From: Clavaria fumosa
Lineage: Eukaryota > Basidiomycota > Agaricomycetes > Agaricales > Clavariaceae
Length of the DNA stretch: 64,000 nucleotides
Direction: 5' to 3'
Assembly (NCBI GenBank): GCA_951802425.1
Contig: OX637805.1
Location: forward strand, 558,001-622,000
A program made the translations under genes and the position numbers. Below the pieces are notes generated by a model, which was not told the DNA's origin, made no database searches, and saw nothing but the letters and a program-made list of their open reading frames with translations. Positions 10,164 through 22,659 of this stretch are shown piece after piece (the first letter of the stretch is position 1; every line of letters starts with the position of its first letter).

Positions 10164-12690
10164 TCATCTTGCTGCAATGACAGTATCATAAGACGGCGGC
10201 GCTTCTCCGACTTCGCTCTCCTGCCCCGACATCAGCCTTTCGAATTGCGCGTTCTGCGCAGTCAATGAATCCCGCAGGAGAGTGAGACGTTGCATTGTCG
10301 TTGGGTTCGGACGTGCCCCATATTCAGGATCCGAGTTGCCTCGCAGATATGCTCGTCGCTTATGTACACATGGGCAACTTTGACTGGTAGAGATGTCCCC
10401 GAGATTTTCTGAGTAGTGCGGTAGTGTTGTCCAATCCTTGTTGAATCTGCACTACAGGTCGTAAAACTGTTCAACGTGTGGATGTGATGGGTGATTCGTT
10501 GCGGGCGACTCACGGGAAGTATGTGCACCGGCGTCTGGATTACGATGTCGAACGTCCTTTTCTTTGCTTTGGTATCGACATCATCCACCTTTTGCACTCT
10601 CATCGCGATCTTGAGGGTGTGAGAGACTGCGATGTTACCCGCGGGGCCGCGGTAGGTGAAGTGCAGCTCGCTACACGAGTCTGGCAGTTTGACGTCGCGC
10701 TGGAATGACCACGGCCCAGGGCCCATGAAGGTTGCGGCCATCTCAGCAGCGTCATCTTCGGGTCTGACTAGCAGCTGAAGAGGTGACTTGTCGAGCGATG
10801 TTGATAGGGGCAAGAGCACATTGTCCTCATCTCTCGAGCAATATTGGAAGGAGAAGAGAAGCATGCGGTTCAGAGGCTCGGTACGTGCCAGACGGTGCAT
10901 AACTGTATAGTAATCAACTCGTTCTGGGAATGATATGAGTGACGTGTATCGAATATCAGACAAGGCACACATGGGAAGATCTTCCTACCTTCAAGATAAC
11001 CAGAGATCCGAAATATTTTGACTTTGTCCAATGGCATGATGGTAAATTGTATAGGGATGGACCCGCCTATGGGGAATATTCTTCCTGATATCGAAATCCT
11101 GTAATGTAGATGTGATTCCCAGACGCGTTCCACGACGATGGTTTCTGTCTCTTCCATTTCCTCTTCCCTTGGGCTGGAAATGAGAGTGACTTCCCGCGTA
11201 GCACAGAGTCTGGATATGAAAGCTCCAGGGCGATGCACTTGGGCCTTCAGCCGCCAGACCACCTGACCGTAGGCGCAATTGAGGGACGGGGGTGCATTGC
11301 CAGGAACGGAGAACGAGATCGGATAGTTGTACACCCCTGGGCAGGGGATAGGTCTTCAAGTGATCGGATTGAGAGAAGAGATGTTCCTACCTTCCTTGAA
11401 TTCCTTCGATCCCACCCCGGGCTCCTTGGAGACATCTTTATCTAACCAAGGCAGGTGCACCAGCTTCCCAAGCGTCGATTTCACACTGCGTTCGTGATTG
11501 ACTTCTTTCCCGTTGAGCTGAGGCTCATCACTGCCCAGCGGCCGCCCTTCCCTCTTCTCCCCTTGAAAATGTCCCGAGTGTGAACAGCCATCCTTGAACG
11601 CGCTCCAGAGGGCCGCGACACTGAGCAGCGAGCGTCCGCGCAGAGAATCCGGCTGGCTCTCGGGAGGATCGGAGGAGACAGGCACTGGTTCCGGTTGGGT
11701 CGGTGTCACTTGCTGGGGGACACCCCTTGTGGTAGCGGCAGGGGACGCAGAGTATGCAGGAGGCGATGAGGGTCGACGTTGTCTGGGGGTTGCGTTGGAT
11801 GTAAACGGGGAATCTTCTAGGTTGTTTGTAGATTCCACGCCTCCTGCTTTCGGCGGTAAGACAATGGCGGATGCAAGGGATGCGCGTAGGCTTGCAAAGC
11901 ATCGGTGTTGAGTAGATGGAATACCTTGGGCTCCCGACTCATGGAGTAATCCATTGCTCTGGCTACCCTGCGAAGGCAAAGTCTCGTCTCTCTCGTCTTG
12001 CACAGGCGAGGTGTGACTGCTGTGACTCGAGGTACTGATGCTGAACTCTGAAGGGGTGAACTGATGAGACAGTGGGGACGCGCCGAGCATGTGGTTCTCT
12101 TCGCGACGCGAGACGATGGTTGGCTGCATCGTCGTACCTTCTGAGCTGAAGCTTCTGGGTCGGGGACGGGAGCCGTTGGCGCTACTTGATATCGGCGGAG
12201 CGATATGCCAGGAGTCGTGTTGGTGGTCTGCGGCAGTGTTACCGCTGTCGGGCCATGTCAGCGCGTCTTGAGCTGCAATGTGTGGACCCGCAGAAGCGGA
12301 GCGCCGGCCATGTGTGGACGAGTCGGCGCGAAAGAATACGGTGCTGGCGGAGAAGAGTTTGTGCTCCTCTACCACCTCTAGTCTCCGGGGTCCTATCCCT
12401 GCAGTAGAAACTCGTTTAGAAAGACATATACACTTCTTCACGATACGAAATTGAGACTGACCGTCCGGCCAGGCACAGTTGCTTCTGCCCTGAAGCTCGA
12501 TCTCAATGCTGGAAATCCTGGTCGGCTTGATGAGGGTAAGGGTGAGTAGTCCACGGAGAATAGATGGTTGACCGCTGTCATTCTGTGTTGCTCTCCGGCG
12601 GTGGTGAAACACATCTTCAGCCTTGAGGAAGATGACTGGTTCGGTGAGGCGAATGGCCAGGGCGTTCTTCTGGGGAGCGCTATCATTCAT
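10164..12690 (-). CDS. Alpha-arrestin (arrestin-related trafficking adaptor) with PPxY motifs
   Basis: Adaptor that recruits a Rsp5/NEDD4-type ubiquitin ligase to membrane proteins for endocytosis (family role). Exons: 12690-12462, 12398-11391, 11336-10989, 10923-10514, 10451-10164; 760 residues. The arrestin_N strand pattern begins ALAIRLTEPVIFLK ... GLLTLTLIKPTRISSIEIEL, is interrupted by a roughly 300-residue Ser/Pro-rich disordered insert, and resumes with YNYPISFSVPGNAPPSLNCA. Arrestin_C follows (HLHYRISISGRIFPIGGSIP and later strands). Two PY motifs are visible: PPAY in the insert and APPSYDTV near the C-terminus, both usual WW-domain ligands. An in-frame ATG ten codons upstream (12720) is an alternative start. 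The cargo is unknown; two amino-acid permease loci in this window are only suggestive. Confidence 0.88.
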
Positions 12691-12867
12691 GGGATATTGC
12701 GGTGCTTGGATATGGTACAAGAAGTAAAGAATTGAAAGGCTCGTGATCAGCGCACGTTGGTAGCGCGTTGTCTAGGCGGCGGAAGGCTACGTGAATGGGT
12801 CCTGGTAAGAGAGGTGGTGGTGAAAATGCGTGTCCCTGACCTGACATTACACTGACCCATGGTAAGC

Positions 12868-12873
12868 CACGTG
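12868..12873. promoter_or_regulatory. CACGTG box (CACGTGAC)
   Basis: Lies 178 bases upstream of the arrestin ATG at 12690. Same sequence context as the boxes at 683, 41998 and 50206. Confidence 0.35.
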
Positions 12874-13700
12874 ACTGATCGATCATTTCTAGATCAGATC
12901 GGATCGGGAAGCTGGTCAAGACGGTCTCGGCCATCCAGTGGCCTGTGGCCTCGAATCTGTTCTATGTCACTTCTGCTCAGTTGCAATTTTTCTGTAGGGC
13001 ATGAAAAGAAATTTAGAATTGGCGTCTCGACAGTTGAAGCCGGATCAAGAATTGAACTTCAAGTCCATGGCTCCGTCCCTGAGTGTCTTGACTCTGAGAT
13101 CCGTGCAGACGGCCTTACCCGTAGATGTCAACCAGTGGATCCAACCAAGTTTGTTTTCGGAGCTTCGAGTTGGGCGTCAATGCATGACCACAAACGTTGA
13201 CTCTTATCACGGGTCGTCGTTGGCGGATACTTCCGATTACTCCACAGCCGTCTCTTTTGGTAAGTCGACTCGAGTCAGGTGGCTCCCGGAGGCGCTGAAC
13301 CTCTGTCATTTCTGACGTCGCCCCGGGTCGACGCGCATCATTACTTTGTGCGGTAGACATCTCCGGTATCAATTCGTTCCGAGGACGTACTAATAAGTGT
13401 CGTGTTTGACCCCACAAAGTAGGAACTCATTGGCTGATAATGCCAATGCAAAATGACGAACTCAAGCAAGAACAAGCGACCTGCCGGACAATGGTGCAAA
13501 CAAATATGACTTACATTCTTCTCGTACAACGGTGAGCCATACGTGGTGCCGTACATGATCTTCCCTCGTCGGCTACAACAGGATGGTGACTCGAATGTCT
13601 GTCAGATCGGCAGGCACAGAACCCGCTGGAGGTGGAAGGACATTCCCAAGACCACATCCGATGAGACACTGTAACAGACTTCTCCCACGATACCACAAAC

Positions 13701-13732
<32 letters not shown>
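13701..13732. repeat. (TGA)n microsatellite
   Basis: An uninterrupted run of about ten TGA/GAT units. It makes a false His-rich or Met-rich reading frame; there is no sign that it is coding. Confidence 0.95.
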
Positions 13733-14172
13733 CAGCGACTTAGTGGCCAGCGAAGGGCTATTTGAAGTCTGAGTCTGTGCTGTGCTGTTCCATCTGTGCT
13801 GTTCCACCATGGCTGTGGCTGTCCCGCTTAAGTAAGCAATAGCCGTGGGAAAATTGAATTTTCGGTTGAGTGGCTTGCTGGCTTTGGGTGGTCAGCGTTT
13901 CGTCCTCTTGTCCTTGCTCCAAGGACAGGCAATTTCCTCGGGCAACGCTACCGACGGCGTCTGACTCGACGTCTTAGATTTTCGCTACCTCGTTTCGCCA
14001 CTGCTGTTCGCCTGCTGGCAGGTCATTTTTGACGACCCACCACCCGCGACAAAGCCAAGTCCAAGTCCAAACCCGCCACCCAAGAATATTAAAAACCAAA
14101 AAGAATATCTTCCTCATATTTCGTGCGTAATGCATCGGATTATTCTCAATGGGTCTCTGACCTGTCGATAGA

Positions 14173-17100
14173 ATGAGCAAGCTTTCTCAGACTGCACCAG
14201 CGCCGCTACCGAATCTCTCACCACATTCAGCCTGGTCAAAGGGCCCGCCGCCCTCTTCGCGTCCTCAATCTCCCGCCAACGCACCCGATGCCAGAGTCAA
14301 TGCCGCACACACACATGTACGGCGTGCGAGCAATCTAGGGCAAGGCATCCCGCCTGTCCGCGTTCCTCGAGGGAAGGCGAACATGGGTGAGATTCCTTTA
14401 CTGTTCCGCAGTCGGGGCATGGTGACAGAACGGCTTCCGTCAGGTCCCGCAGGTCCTGCAGTGGAATTTGGTTCCATCAAGGACGTCAATGACGGACCTC
14501 CAATTTCTCCATCTCCTCCACCTGTAGCCGCCGTCGCCAATGTTGTTGCGCCCAAAGTCAACGGCAATACCGCTACTACATCGATAGACCATCCTCGACT
14601 AACAACTCCTCCATCAACAACGCCCCTACCTTCCGCTCAGCCCCCGGCGACTCCCAAACTCACCGCGGCCGATATCAAACAGCTCTTTCAAAATCCTTCA
14701 TCGTCAACCGTCCCAACTTCCCATCCATCGTCTGAATCTACCTCGCCTGCCGTTCGACCTCTGAACCTTCCTCAGCAGCAGCCACATTTACCCCAACATC
14801 AATCCCTTCCTTCTTCCACGCCTCCTTCCGCGCAACAACCCTCTCAGCATGGGTCACATCCTTACACCTTCGCTCCTACAGGAGGTCTGCGACCACAGCA
14901 ACAAAATACAGGCCCTGGTGGCGGTCCGGGCTCGGGCGGGCCTCGTTCGCCCGGTTATTCAAGGCAGATGGCGAACGGGGCTGGCCCGCGCCCTCCTGCT
15001 GGTTCCAATATCTCAAGCGGTGGTGCCCCTCCAATGTCCAGCCCCCGCCTTGCACCACATCATGTACCGGGTCAAGCGACTACGGGTCCATCACCACAGC
15101 CTATCCCTGCGTGGCCCCCTCCTTACCATGTGAGTATTCTCCGACGGTATAATTATTGTGTGATTTATTAGCGCACTTGCAAAGTATCCCCCTGCTCCCG
15201 AATATGTGTATTACTACCACCCTCAGTGGCAACAACAAATGATGCAACACGCCCACCAACATCCGTCACACCCACACCACCCGCCGCCCCCCGGACCGCC
15301 GCATCATGGCATTCCAATGTCACCCCGCACGGCACCACCCCAACAGCTACAGGGCGTGCCAGGCACACCCACCCAAGCACACGCTCTGCCAGCACCGCAT
15401 TCAGCGTCATCACATGCTCCATCGAACAGTATTGGCGGTGTCACCTCCCCACCCGCCACCCCTTCCGCAGCCAGCGGTCGACTTAAGGTCACCGCCAGCG
15501 CTTTCGTTCCTGGTAGGAAGGTCATCATCAAGAACCCAAACGATGGACAGGAAGTAAACCTGGAAGCATTAAACAAGAGCCACGTTGCTGCTCAACCGCC
15601 CCATTCGCCGGGGCCCTCCACCACCAACTTCAAGACGGCTGATCGACGGTCAGTCCGAGTTGAGTCAGAGGAAGCGAGGAAGAAGAGGCTTGCGGAGGAG
15701 GATAAGGAGAAAGAGATACAGCAGTCGAAGCGGGAAGCCGTTGAAAAATCTAAACGGGAGCAGGAGATGAAGGCGAAGGAGGAAGAGGCGCGACGAAAGA
15801 AGGCTGAACAGGAAACCGAGGCACAGCGCCTGAAGGAAGAGGAAGAGAAGCGCAGAAAGGCGGAGGAGGAAGAGAGAATAAGAAAGGAGAAGGAAGCGGA
15901 GGAAGCACAAAAATTACGGCAGGCAGCTGAGGAGAAGCGAAAACAGGAGGAGGCGGCCCGGTTGGAGATGGAGAAACGGAGGCAAGAGGAGGAGGCGGCC
16001 CGATTGGAGATGGAGAAGCGACAAGAGGAGGAACGGCTGAGGAAAGAAGCGGAGGAAACGGAACGATTGAGGAAGGAAGCTGAGTTGGAACAACAGAGGA
16101 AGGCAATCGAGGAGCAGGAACAGCAGGAACGATTGAGGAAGGAAGCTGAGGAGCAGGAGAAGGCCAAGGCAGCCGAAGCAGCTGCAGCAGCAGCAGAAGA
16201 GACCACGGTCCCCGCAGAAGAGTTAGAGGAGGGCGAACTGGAAGAGCACCAAGACGATCTGGTCAGGGATAAAGTAAAGTGCCTTCGCATTGACACGTCG
16301 CCACCACTCGCAGAACCTTCAAGGAAACGGCCGGACCCACTTGACTTGAGAACCTCCTCCAAGTCTGCCATTTCTCCGCCTCTTCCTTCCGCTCTTGCGA
16401 CCGCACGCAATATCGAAGATCTCTCCCATGTCTCCTACCCAGAAGGCGTTAAGAGCCCCAAAGTTGAGCTAAACGTGAACGCCAAGGATGGGAAATTCAG
16501 GTCAGTGTTGCTCGCTTGTATGGAACAGTAATATAATTGTTCCTTCATTTTTTTCGCAGGTACGACCGGGACTTCCTTCTTCAATTCATGTCAGTATGCA
16601 AGGACAAACCCGACAACTTGCCTCCATTGGACGCGATAGGGCTCGAACTTACAGATCAGCCCTTCTATATGAATCGTGGCAGCTCAGGTCGCAATCGCCA
16701 GTCATCTGGGGCGTTACCCCCGCCGTCCCGCGGTAATCCAATCGGGCTTGGCTTCACCTCTGGTGCGGCCGTTTTCGGTCCACCCAAAGGCGGACCCATC
16801 AACAGCTTCAACATGGGACAATTCCAAACCAGTAAGCCGACCAGTGAAGAGAGGTACGCTCTGAGCACTCGTGCCGCGTCGAACTCGGGCTCTTCGAACA
16901 ACATGCAGTTCCGGCCAGCGCCAATGGTGCGATCTGCGAGTCAAGGCGGCCCCGGATCTGGCATGAGTGGCAGCGGCCGCGTGAGGAGTAAGCGTGGAGA
17001 AAAGAGGGATCGTGAACCAGGCAAGCCTGGGTCTGGCCACGGGCAAGGCCCACCTCTTTTCATGCTTAGCTCTCAAGCGGGCGTTCCGATTGAACATGTT

Positions 17101-19054
17101 GCGCCTCTCAACACATCTGCGAATGCTTGGGCGCCAATGTCGATGAAGAGGCAGCAAACTCTTGACGTTGACGCTCCTGAAGTCGTCGATCGGAAAGTCA
17201 AAGGCCTGCTTAATAGGCTCACGATGGAGCGATTTGAATCCATCTCAGATCAGATCATCACTTGGGCAAACAAGTCAGAGAAGGAGAAGGACGGGCGGAC
17301 ACTCATTCAAGTGATCAAACTTGTCTTCGAGAAGGCCACCGACGAGGCTCCATGGTCTGAGATGTACGCGAGGCTTTGCAGGAAGATGATGGAGCAAATC
17401 AGCCCCAAAGTCCAAGATGACGGGATCAAAAACGCGGAAGGGAAACCAATTACTGGTGGTCAACTGTTCCGCAAATACCTTCTCAATCGGTGTCAAGAGG
17501 ACTTTGAACGTGGATGGGGAGCAAAAGAGGCCACCGCCGCTGCCGCGGCTACGAAAGCTCTGGAAGACCAGGCTGTCAAGGCTGCGCAAGAAAAGAACGC
17601 GGGGGGCGACGGCGGGGAGGAAGTCGCCTTGTACTCCGAGGAATACTATGCTGCGCAGAAGGCCAAGCGGCAAGGCCTAGGGCTGATCAAGTTCATTGGA
17701 GAACTGTTCAAGTTGCAAATGCTCACGGAGCGGATTATGCACGAGTGCATCAAGAAGCTGCTTGGCAATGTCGACAATCCTGAGGAGGAGGAAATCGAGA
17801 GTTTATGCAAACTTCTGACGACCGTTGGCGCCATTCTCGACTCGAACTCGAAGGCGCGAGCGCACATGGACATTTATTTCCACCGGATGAAGGAACTCAC
17901 CAAGAGTTCAAACGTTAGTGCGCGTATGCAGTTCATGCTACAGGTATGTGGTTCATCTTTCTTGGTGTGCTTTAATTGGAGCTGACGTTATACTCGTCAG
18001 GATGTCATTGAGCTCCGTGAGCGGAAGTGGGTGAGTCGTAACCAAATCGCGGCCCCCACTACAATTGCGCAAGTTCATGAGGCTGTGAGTCCTGTGGAGC
18101 TTCTCTACACATTCTTATGATTAAATTTCCATCTCTCAGGCCGCAAAGGAGAAGGCGGATAAGGAATCATTCCAACGGCAGATAAGCATGTCGCGCGGCG
18201 GGTCACGGCGAGGTGGTGATCGAATAGATCATGCGCAAGGCGACGGCTGGGCGATCGCTGGCGGCTCTGGGCCGCCACGACCGTCTACTAAAACTACTAC
18301 TGTTGATTTCGCGAATTTCGGCAAGATCAACAGAACCGCTGCGCCGTCGAACTTGGGGCCGGTGAGCGTTTTCGCCCATGGCAAGAAGGACCCCAAACGC
18401 GAGTCTACCTCCTCTTTGTCGCGAACAAATTCGAGTTCGAATATGTTCATCGTGCTTGGTGAATCGGACGGTCCAAAGCCTGCCCGACCATTGAGCCGCA
18501 AAGCAAGCGACGAAATGACCCCACCGCCATTATCCGATGGCCCACCACCGCAACGGAAGAAGCTGATGCTGCAACCCCGTTCTAAACCAGCTTCAGAAGA
18601 AGCTCCTCCCGCCCCGGAGGACGCCAGCTCAGAGGACGAGTCGACGATGTCTGAGGATGAAGTCAATAGGAGGATTGCCGAAGACTTGAAAGAGCTTCTC
18701 GGTGTCCGCAATCTCAATGAAGCAGAGGTCTACTTCACCAACATACCCCCAGAACACCGTTTCCGTCTCGTCGAGAAGTGTGTGTCGGCTGCGATCGAGT
18801 CAAAAGAATCGGACGCCCAGCTTGTCGCTGAATTCTTTCATCGCGCGTTGGCCGGGGGCATGTGTCCTCCTGAGTCGTTCGAGGAAGGATTCACCCTCGT
18901 CGCTGAGCTCCTGGACGACATCGCCATCGACGCTCCTAAAGCGTATGATTTCATGGCGATGATGCTGGAAGGTTCGGGTCTGGACTCTGATACACAAACG
19001 CGTGTTGCTGCTAAGTTAGAGAACCCTACTAAACTTCTTGACCTGCTGTCATAG
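14173..19054 (+). CDS. TIF4631: Eukaryotic translation initiation factor 4G
   Basis: Scaffold of cap-dependent initiation, joining eIF4E, eIF4A and eIF3. Exons: 14173-15129, 15185-16500, 16560-17943, 18001-18084, 18140-19054; 1551 residues. The N-terminal third is Pro/Ser/Gln-rich and disordered. A long Glu/Lys/Arg-rich helix (about 15660-16240) precedes the eIF4E-binding motif YDRDFLLQF at the start of exon 3 (Y-x4-L-hydrophobic). The MIF4G domain starts RKVKGLLNRLTMERFESIS and runs through GLGLIKFIGELFKLQMLTER. An RGG-like stretch follows (SRGGSRRGGDR), then the MA3 domain (RRIAEDLKELLGVRNLNEAE ... LLDLLS). A shorter tandem copy follows at 19837. Confidence 0.97.
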
Positions 19055-19836
19055 ATTCGTTCCTTTCCTACTCATACTCCTCGTTGTTTTCCTCTCATAT
19101 CTCAACCTTCGGTCCTTGCATGTTCTTGTCATCACTCCAGGTAGTCCCTTTTCATATTTCTAGCTGCATTCGTGTACGCACACTACATGGGCTGTCTCTC
19201 ACATATATGTAATCACAGTAGTAATACTAGGGGGCCGAGAACATTATTTACTTTGGCAGTATTGCGATGACTGTAATTACACTCGTTTCGTGACCACTCT
19301 TAGAAGTTATGTAATCCAAAATACTTTGCCTGGCTGCACACTCTGTTGCAACAGTCCCCAATGCGGAACCCGTGGTGATGGAAAAGGACGTGTTGGAGGA
19401 AGTCGATCACGAAGGGAAAACACGGACCTGTAAGCTGCGGGTGATAATTGTTCTCTGTCGACCCACTCGACAAGTTGTCGAACACTATGCTATGGCAGAC
19501 CAGACAGTTTCGAGTGCTTTCGGCCATAAGGTGCGCAAACCACAAATGCTCCTAGTCACGTATTGATATAAAAACAGCCCTAGAACTTTGCCGCGGTTTC
19601 AATGTCACGCTCATGAGCGCCAAGCACACCTGGACAAGCTCAAGCGCCCATTGGGCGGCGCGCTATCGATCCGAATAGCATTGGCGCCATCGTACCTGCA
19701 ACCCCTTCTGTGACTACCCGTCGACTAAAAGGCGCCACCAATTGACGGTCACTCACGAATATTGAAAACAAAAAGAATATCTTCTTCATATTTCGTACGT
19801 AATGCATTGGATTGTCCTGTCTGACCTGTCAACAGA
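19055..19836. other. Intergenic between tandem eIF4G genes, with a duplicated leader
   Basis: No gene seen. From about 19757 to 19858 the sequence matches 14083-14192 with scattered changes (shared core AAAAAGAATATCTTC and ATTTCGT...AATGCAT). The promoter-proximal leader was therefore copied with the downstream gene. Confidence 0.75.
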
Positions 19837-22301
19837 ATGAGCAAGCTTTCTCAGACTGACAAACCCGACAACTTGCCTCCATTGGACGCGATAGGGCTTG
19901 AACTCACAGATCAGCCCTTCTATATGAATCGTGGCAGCTCAGGTCGCAACCGCCAGTCATCTGGGGCGTTACCCCCATCGTCCTGCGGTAATCCAATCGG
20001 AATTGGCTTCACCTCTGGTGCGGCCATTTTCGGTCCACCCAAAGGCGGACCCATCAACAGCTTCAACGTGGGACAATTCCAGACCAGCAAGCCAACCAGC
20101 GAAGAGACGTACACTCTGATCACTCGTGCCGCGTTGAACTCGGGCTCTTCGAACAACATGCAGTTCCTGCCAACGTCCATTATACGCTCCGCGTGTCAAG
20201 GCGGTCCTGGATCCAGCATGGACGACAGCGGTCGCGTGACGAGTGAGCGTGGAGAGAAGAAGGATCGTGAACCAGGCAAGCCTAGGCCTGGCAGTCATCC
20301 CCACGGGCACGGCCCGCCTCTAGGCATGCTTAGCTCTCAAGCAGACATCCCGATTGAACATGTTGCGCCTCTCAACACATCTGCGAATGCTTGGGCGCCA
20401 ATATCGGTGAAGCAGCAAACTCTTGACGTTGACGCTCCTGAAGTCGTCGATCGGAAAGTCAAAGGCTTGCTTAATAGGCTCACGACGGAGCGATTTGAAT
20501 CCATCTCAGATCAGATCATCACTTGGGCAAACAAGTCAGAGAAGGAGAAGGACGGGTGGACGCTCATTCAAGTGATCAAACTTGTCTTCGAGAAGGCCAT
20601 CAACGAGGCCCTATGGTCTGAGATGTACGCAAGGCTTTGCAGGAAGATGATGGAGCAAATCAGCCCCAAAGTCCAACATGATGGGATCAAAAACGCGGAA
20701 GGGAAACCAATTACTGGTGGTCAACTGTTCCGCAAATACCTTCTCAATCGGTGTCAAGAGGACTTTGAACGTGGATGGGGAGCAAAAGAGGCCACCGCCG
20801 CTGCCGCGGCTACGAAAGCCCTCGAGGACCAGGCTGTCAAGGTTGCGCAAGAAAAGAACGCGGGAAGCGATGGCGGAGAGGAAGTCGTCGCCTTTCCCTC
20901 TGACGAGTATCAGAAGGCCAGGCGGCAAGGCCTAGGGCTGATCAAATTCATTGGAGAACTGTTCAAGTTGCAAATGCTCACGGAGCGGATTATGCACGAG
21001 TGTATCAAAAAGTTGCTTGACAATGTTGACAATCCTGAGGACATCGAGGGCTTATGCAAAGTCCTGACGACCGTCGGCCCCATTCTCGACTCGAACTCGA
21101 AGGCGCGAGCGCATATGCGCATTTATTTCCACAGGATGAAAGAACTTTCCAAGAGTTCAAACGTTAGTTCGCGTTTCCAGTTCATGCTACAGGTATGTGG
21201 TTCATTTGTCTTGGTATGCCTCAGCCGAGGCTGACATTGTAGCCGTCAGGACGTGATTGAGCTCCGTGAGCGGAAGTGGGTGAGTCGTAATCAGATTGCG
21301 GCCCCCACTGCAAGTGCGCAAATGCATAAGGCTGTAAGCCCTGCGGAACGCTCCATACGCTCTTGTTACTATTTCTTGTCCTTCAGACCCCAAGGCAAAA
21401 GGCGGATAGGAAGATATTTCAAACTCAAATAAGAATGTCGCGCGGCGGGTCACGGCGAGGTGGTAATCGAATAGATCATGCGCAAGGCGACGGTTGGGCG
21501 ATCTCTGGCGGCTCTGGGCCGCCAAGACCGTCTACTAAAACTACTACTGTTGATTTCGCGAATTTCGGCAAGATCAACAGAACCGCTGCGCCGTCGAACT
21601 TGGGGCCGGTGAGCGTTTTCGCCCATGGCAAGAAGGACCCCAAACGCGAGTCTACCTCCTCTTTGTCGCGAACAAATTCGAGTTCGAATATGTTCATCGT
21701 GCTTGGTGAATCGGACGGTCCAAAGCCTGCCCGACCATTGAGCCGCAAAGCAAGCGACGAAATGACCCCACCGCCATTATCCGATGGCCCACCACCGCAA
21801 CGGAAGAAGCTGATGCTGCAACCCCGTTCTAAACCAGCTTCAGAAGAAGCTCCTCCCGCCCCGGAGGACGCCAGCTCAGAGGACGAGTCGACGATGTCTG
21901 AGGATGAAGTCAATAGGAGGATTGCCGAAGACTTGAAAGAGCTTCTCGGTGTCCGCAATCTCAATGAAGCAGAGGTCTACTTCACCAACATACCCCCAGA
22001 ACACCGTTTCCGTCTCGTCGAGAAGTGTGTGTCGGCTGCGATCGAGTCAAAAGAATCGGACGCCCAGCTTGTCGCTGAATTCTTTCATCGCGCGTTGGCC
22101 GGGGGCATGTGTCCTCCTGAGTCGTTCGAGGAAGGATTCACCCTCGTCGCTGAGCTCCTGGACGACATCGCCATCGACGCTCCTAAAGCGTATGATTTTA
22201 TGGCGATGATGCTGGAAGGTTCGGGTCTGGACTCTGATACACAAACGCGTGTTGCTGCTAAGTTAGAGAACCCTACTAAACTTCTTGACCTGCTGTTATA
22301 G
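19837..22301 (+). CDS. eIF4G-like protein lacking the N-terminus and eIF4E-binding motif (tandem duplicate)
   Basis: Exons 19837-21192, 21250-21333 and 21387-22301 form one open frame of 784 residues, using the same splice positions as the parent. The first seven codons (MSKLSQT) equal those of the full gene, then the frame jumps directly to DKPDNLPPLDAIG, the segment just after YDRDFLLQF. About 2.4 kb of parent sequence is thus missing: the disordered N-terminus, the charged helix and the eIF4E site. MIF4G (RKVKGLLNRLTTERFESIS onward) and MA3 are complete. The layout resembles animal DAP5/NAT1/p97, which lacks eIF4E binding, but arose independently here. It could act in cap-independent initiation, sequester eIF4A/eIF3, or be silent. 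Intact frame and splice sites speak for expression. Confidence 0.87.
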
Positions 22302-22310
22302 ATTCGTTCC

Positions 22311-22366
22311 TGCTCAGAGAACGAGTTGACGATGTCGTCAATGTCAATAGGAAGATTGGCGGATGT
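22311..22366 (+). pseudogene. Short relic of a further eIF4G copy (MA3 start)
   Basis: Ten bases after the stop of the eIF4G duplicate, about 55 bases match the parent at about 18626-18683 (GCTCAGAG-ACGAGT-GACGATGTC ... TCAATAGGA-GATTG-CG) with several changes and a small gap. This is a fragment of the segment that opens the MA3 domain, out of its normal place. Confidence 0.6.
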
Positions 22367-22659
22367 GGTGTTGCCCAATTTGGACGTCGTTGCACCCGAG
22401 TAGCGTTTTCATGATCCCCCTATTCGCACTGTCTGCCTGAAATTCAAATTGGTGTGTTGGTACTCATTGCCCACCGCTTTGTTCTAGATCAACGTTGTCT
22501 GTACTCGTTACACAGTTAATTCAACTGTTCTACTGTTCAACGTTGAACGTTGAACGTTCATTCCAACTTTCCCACGCTCTGAACAACATTTTCCTTCGCC
22601 TGCCAGCGACTGTACAAATCAATCGTCATACTGTTTACTCGTCTTGGATTTCTGTGCCG
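22367..22659. other. Intergenic, with a short palindromic repeat
   Basis: Around 22535-22560 the heptamer GTTGAAC and its complement alternate (TTCAACGTTGAACGTTGAAC). No gene. It lies 100-125 bases upstream of the TRK start. Confidence 0.5.

Larger units (their letters stand above)
12691..14172. other. Long intergenic region between divergent arrestin and eIF4G genes
   Basis: About 1.5 kb with no supported gene. It holds an E-box at 12868, a trinucleotide run at 13701-13732 and, from about 14080, a leader that is repeated in front of the eIF4G copy at 19757-19858. Confidence 0.5.

Noticed and set aside
13511..13810. His-rich 99-codon frame (minus) and Met-rich frame (plus)
   Set aside because: Both are made by the TGA microsatellite at 13701-13732; no other sign of coding.
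15592..16410. 272-codon Ser/Cys-rich antisense frame
   Set aside because: It mirrors the Glu/Lys-rich helix of eIF4G; such frames arise from codon bias.
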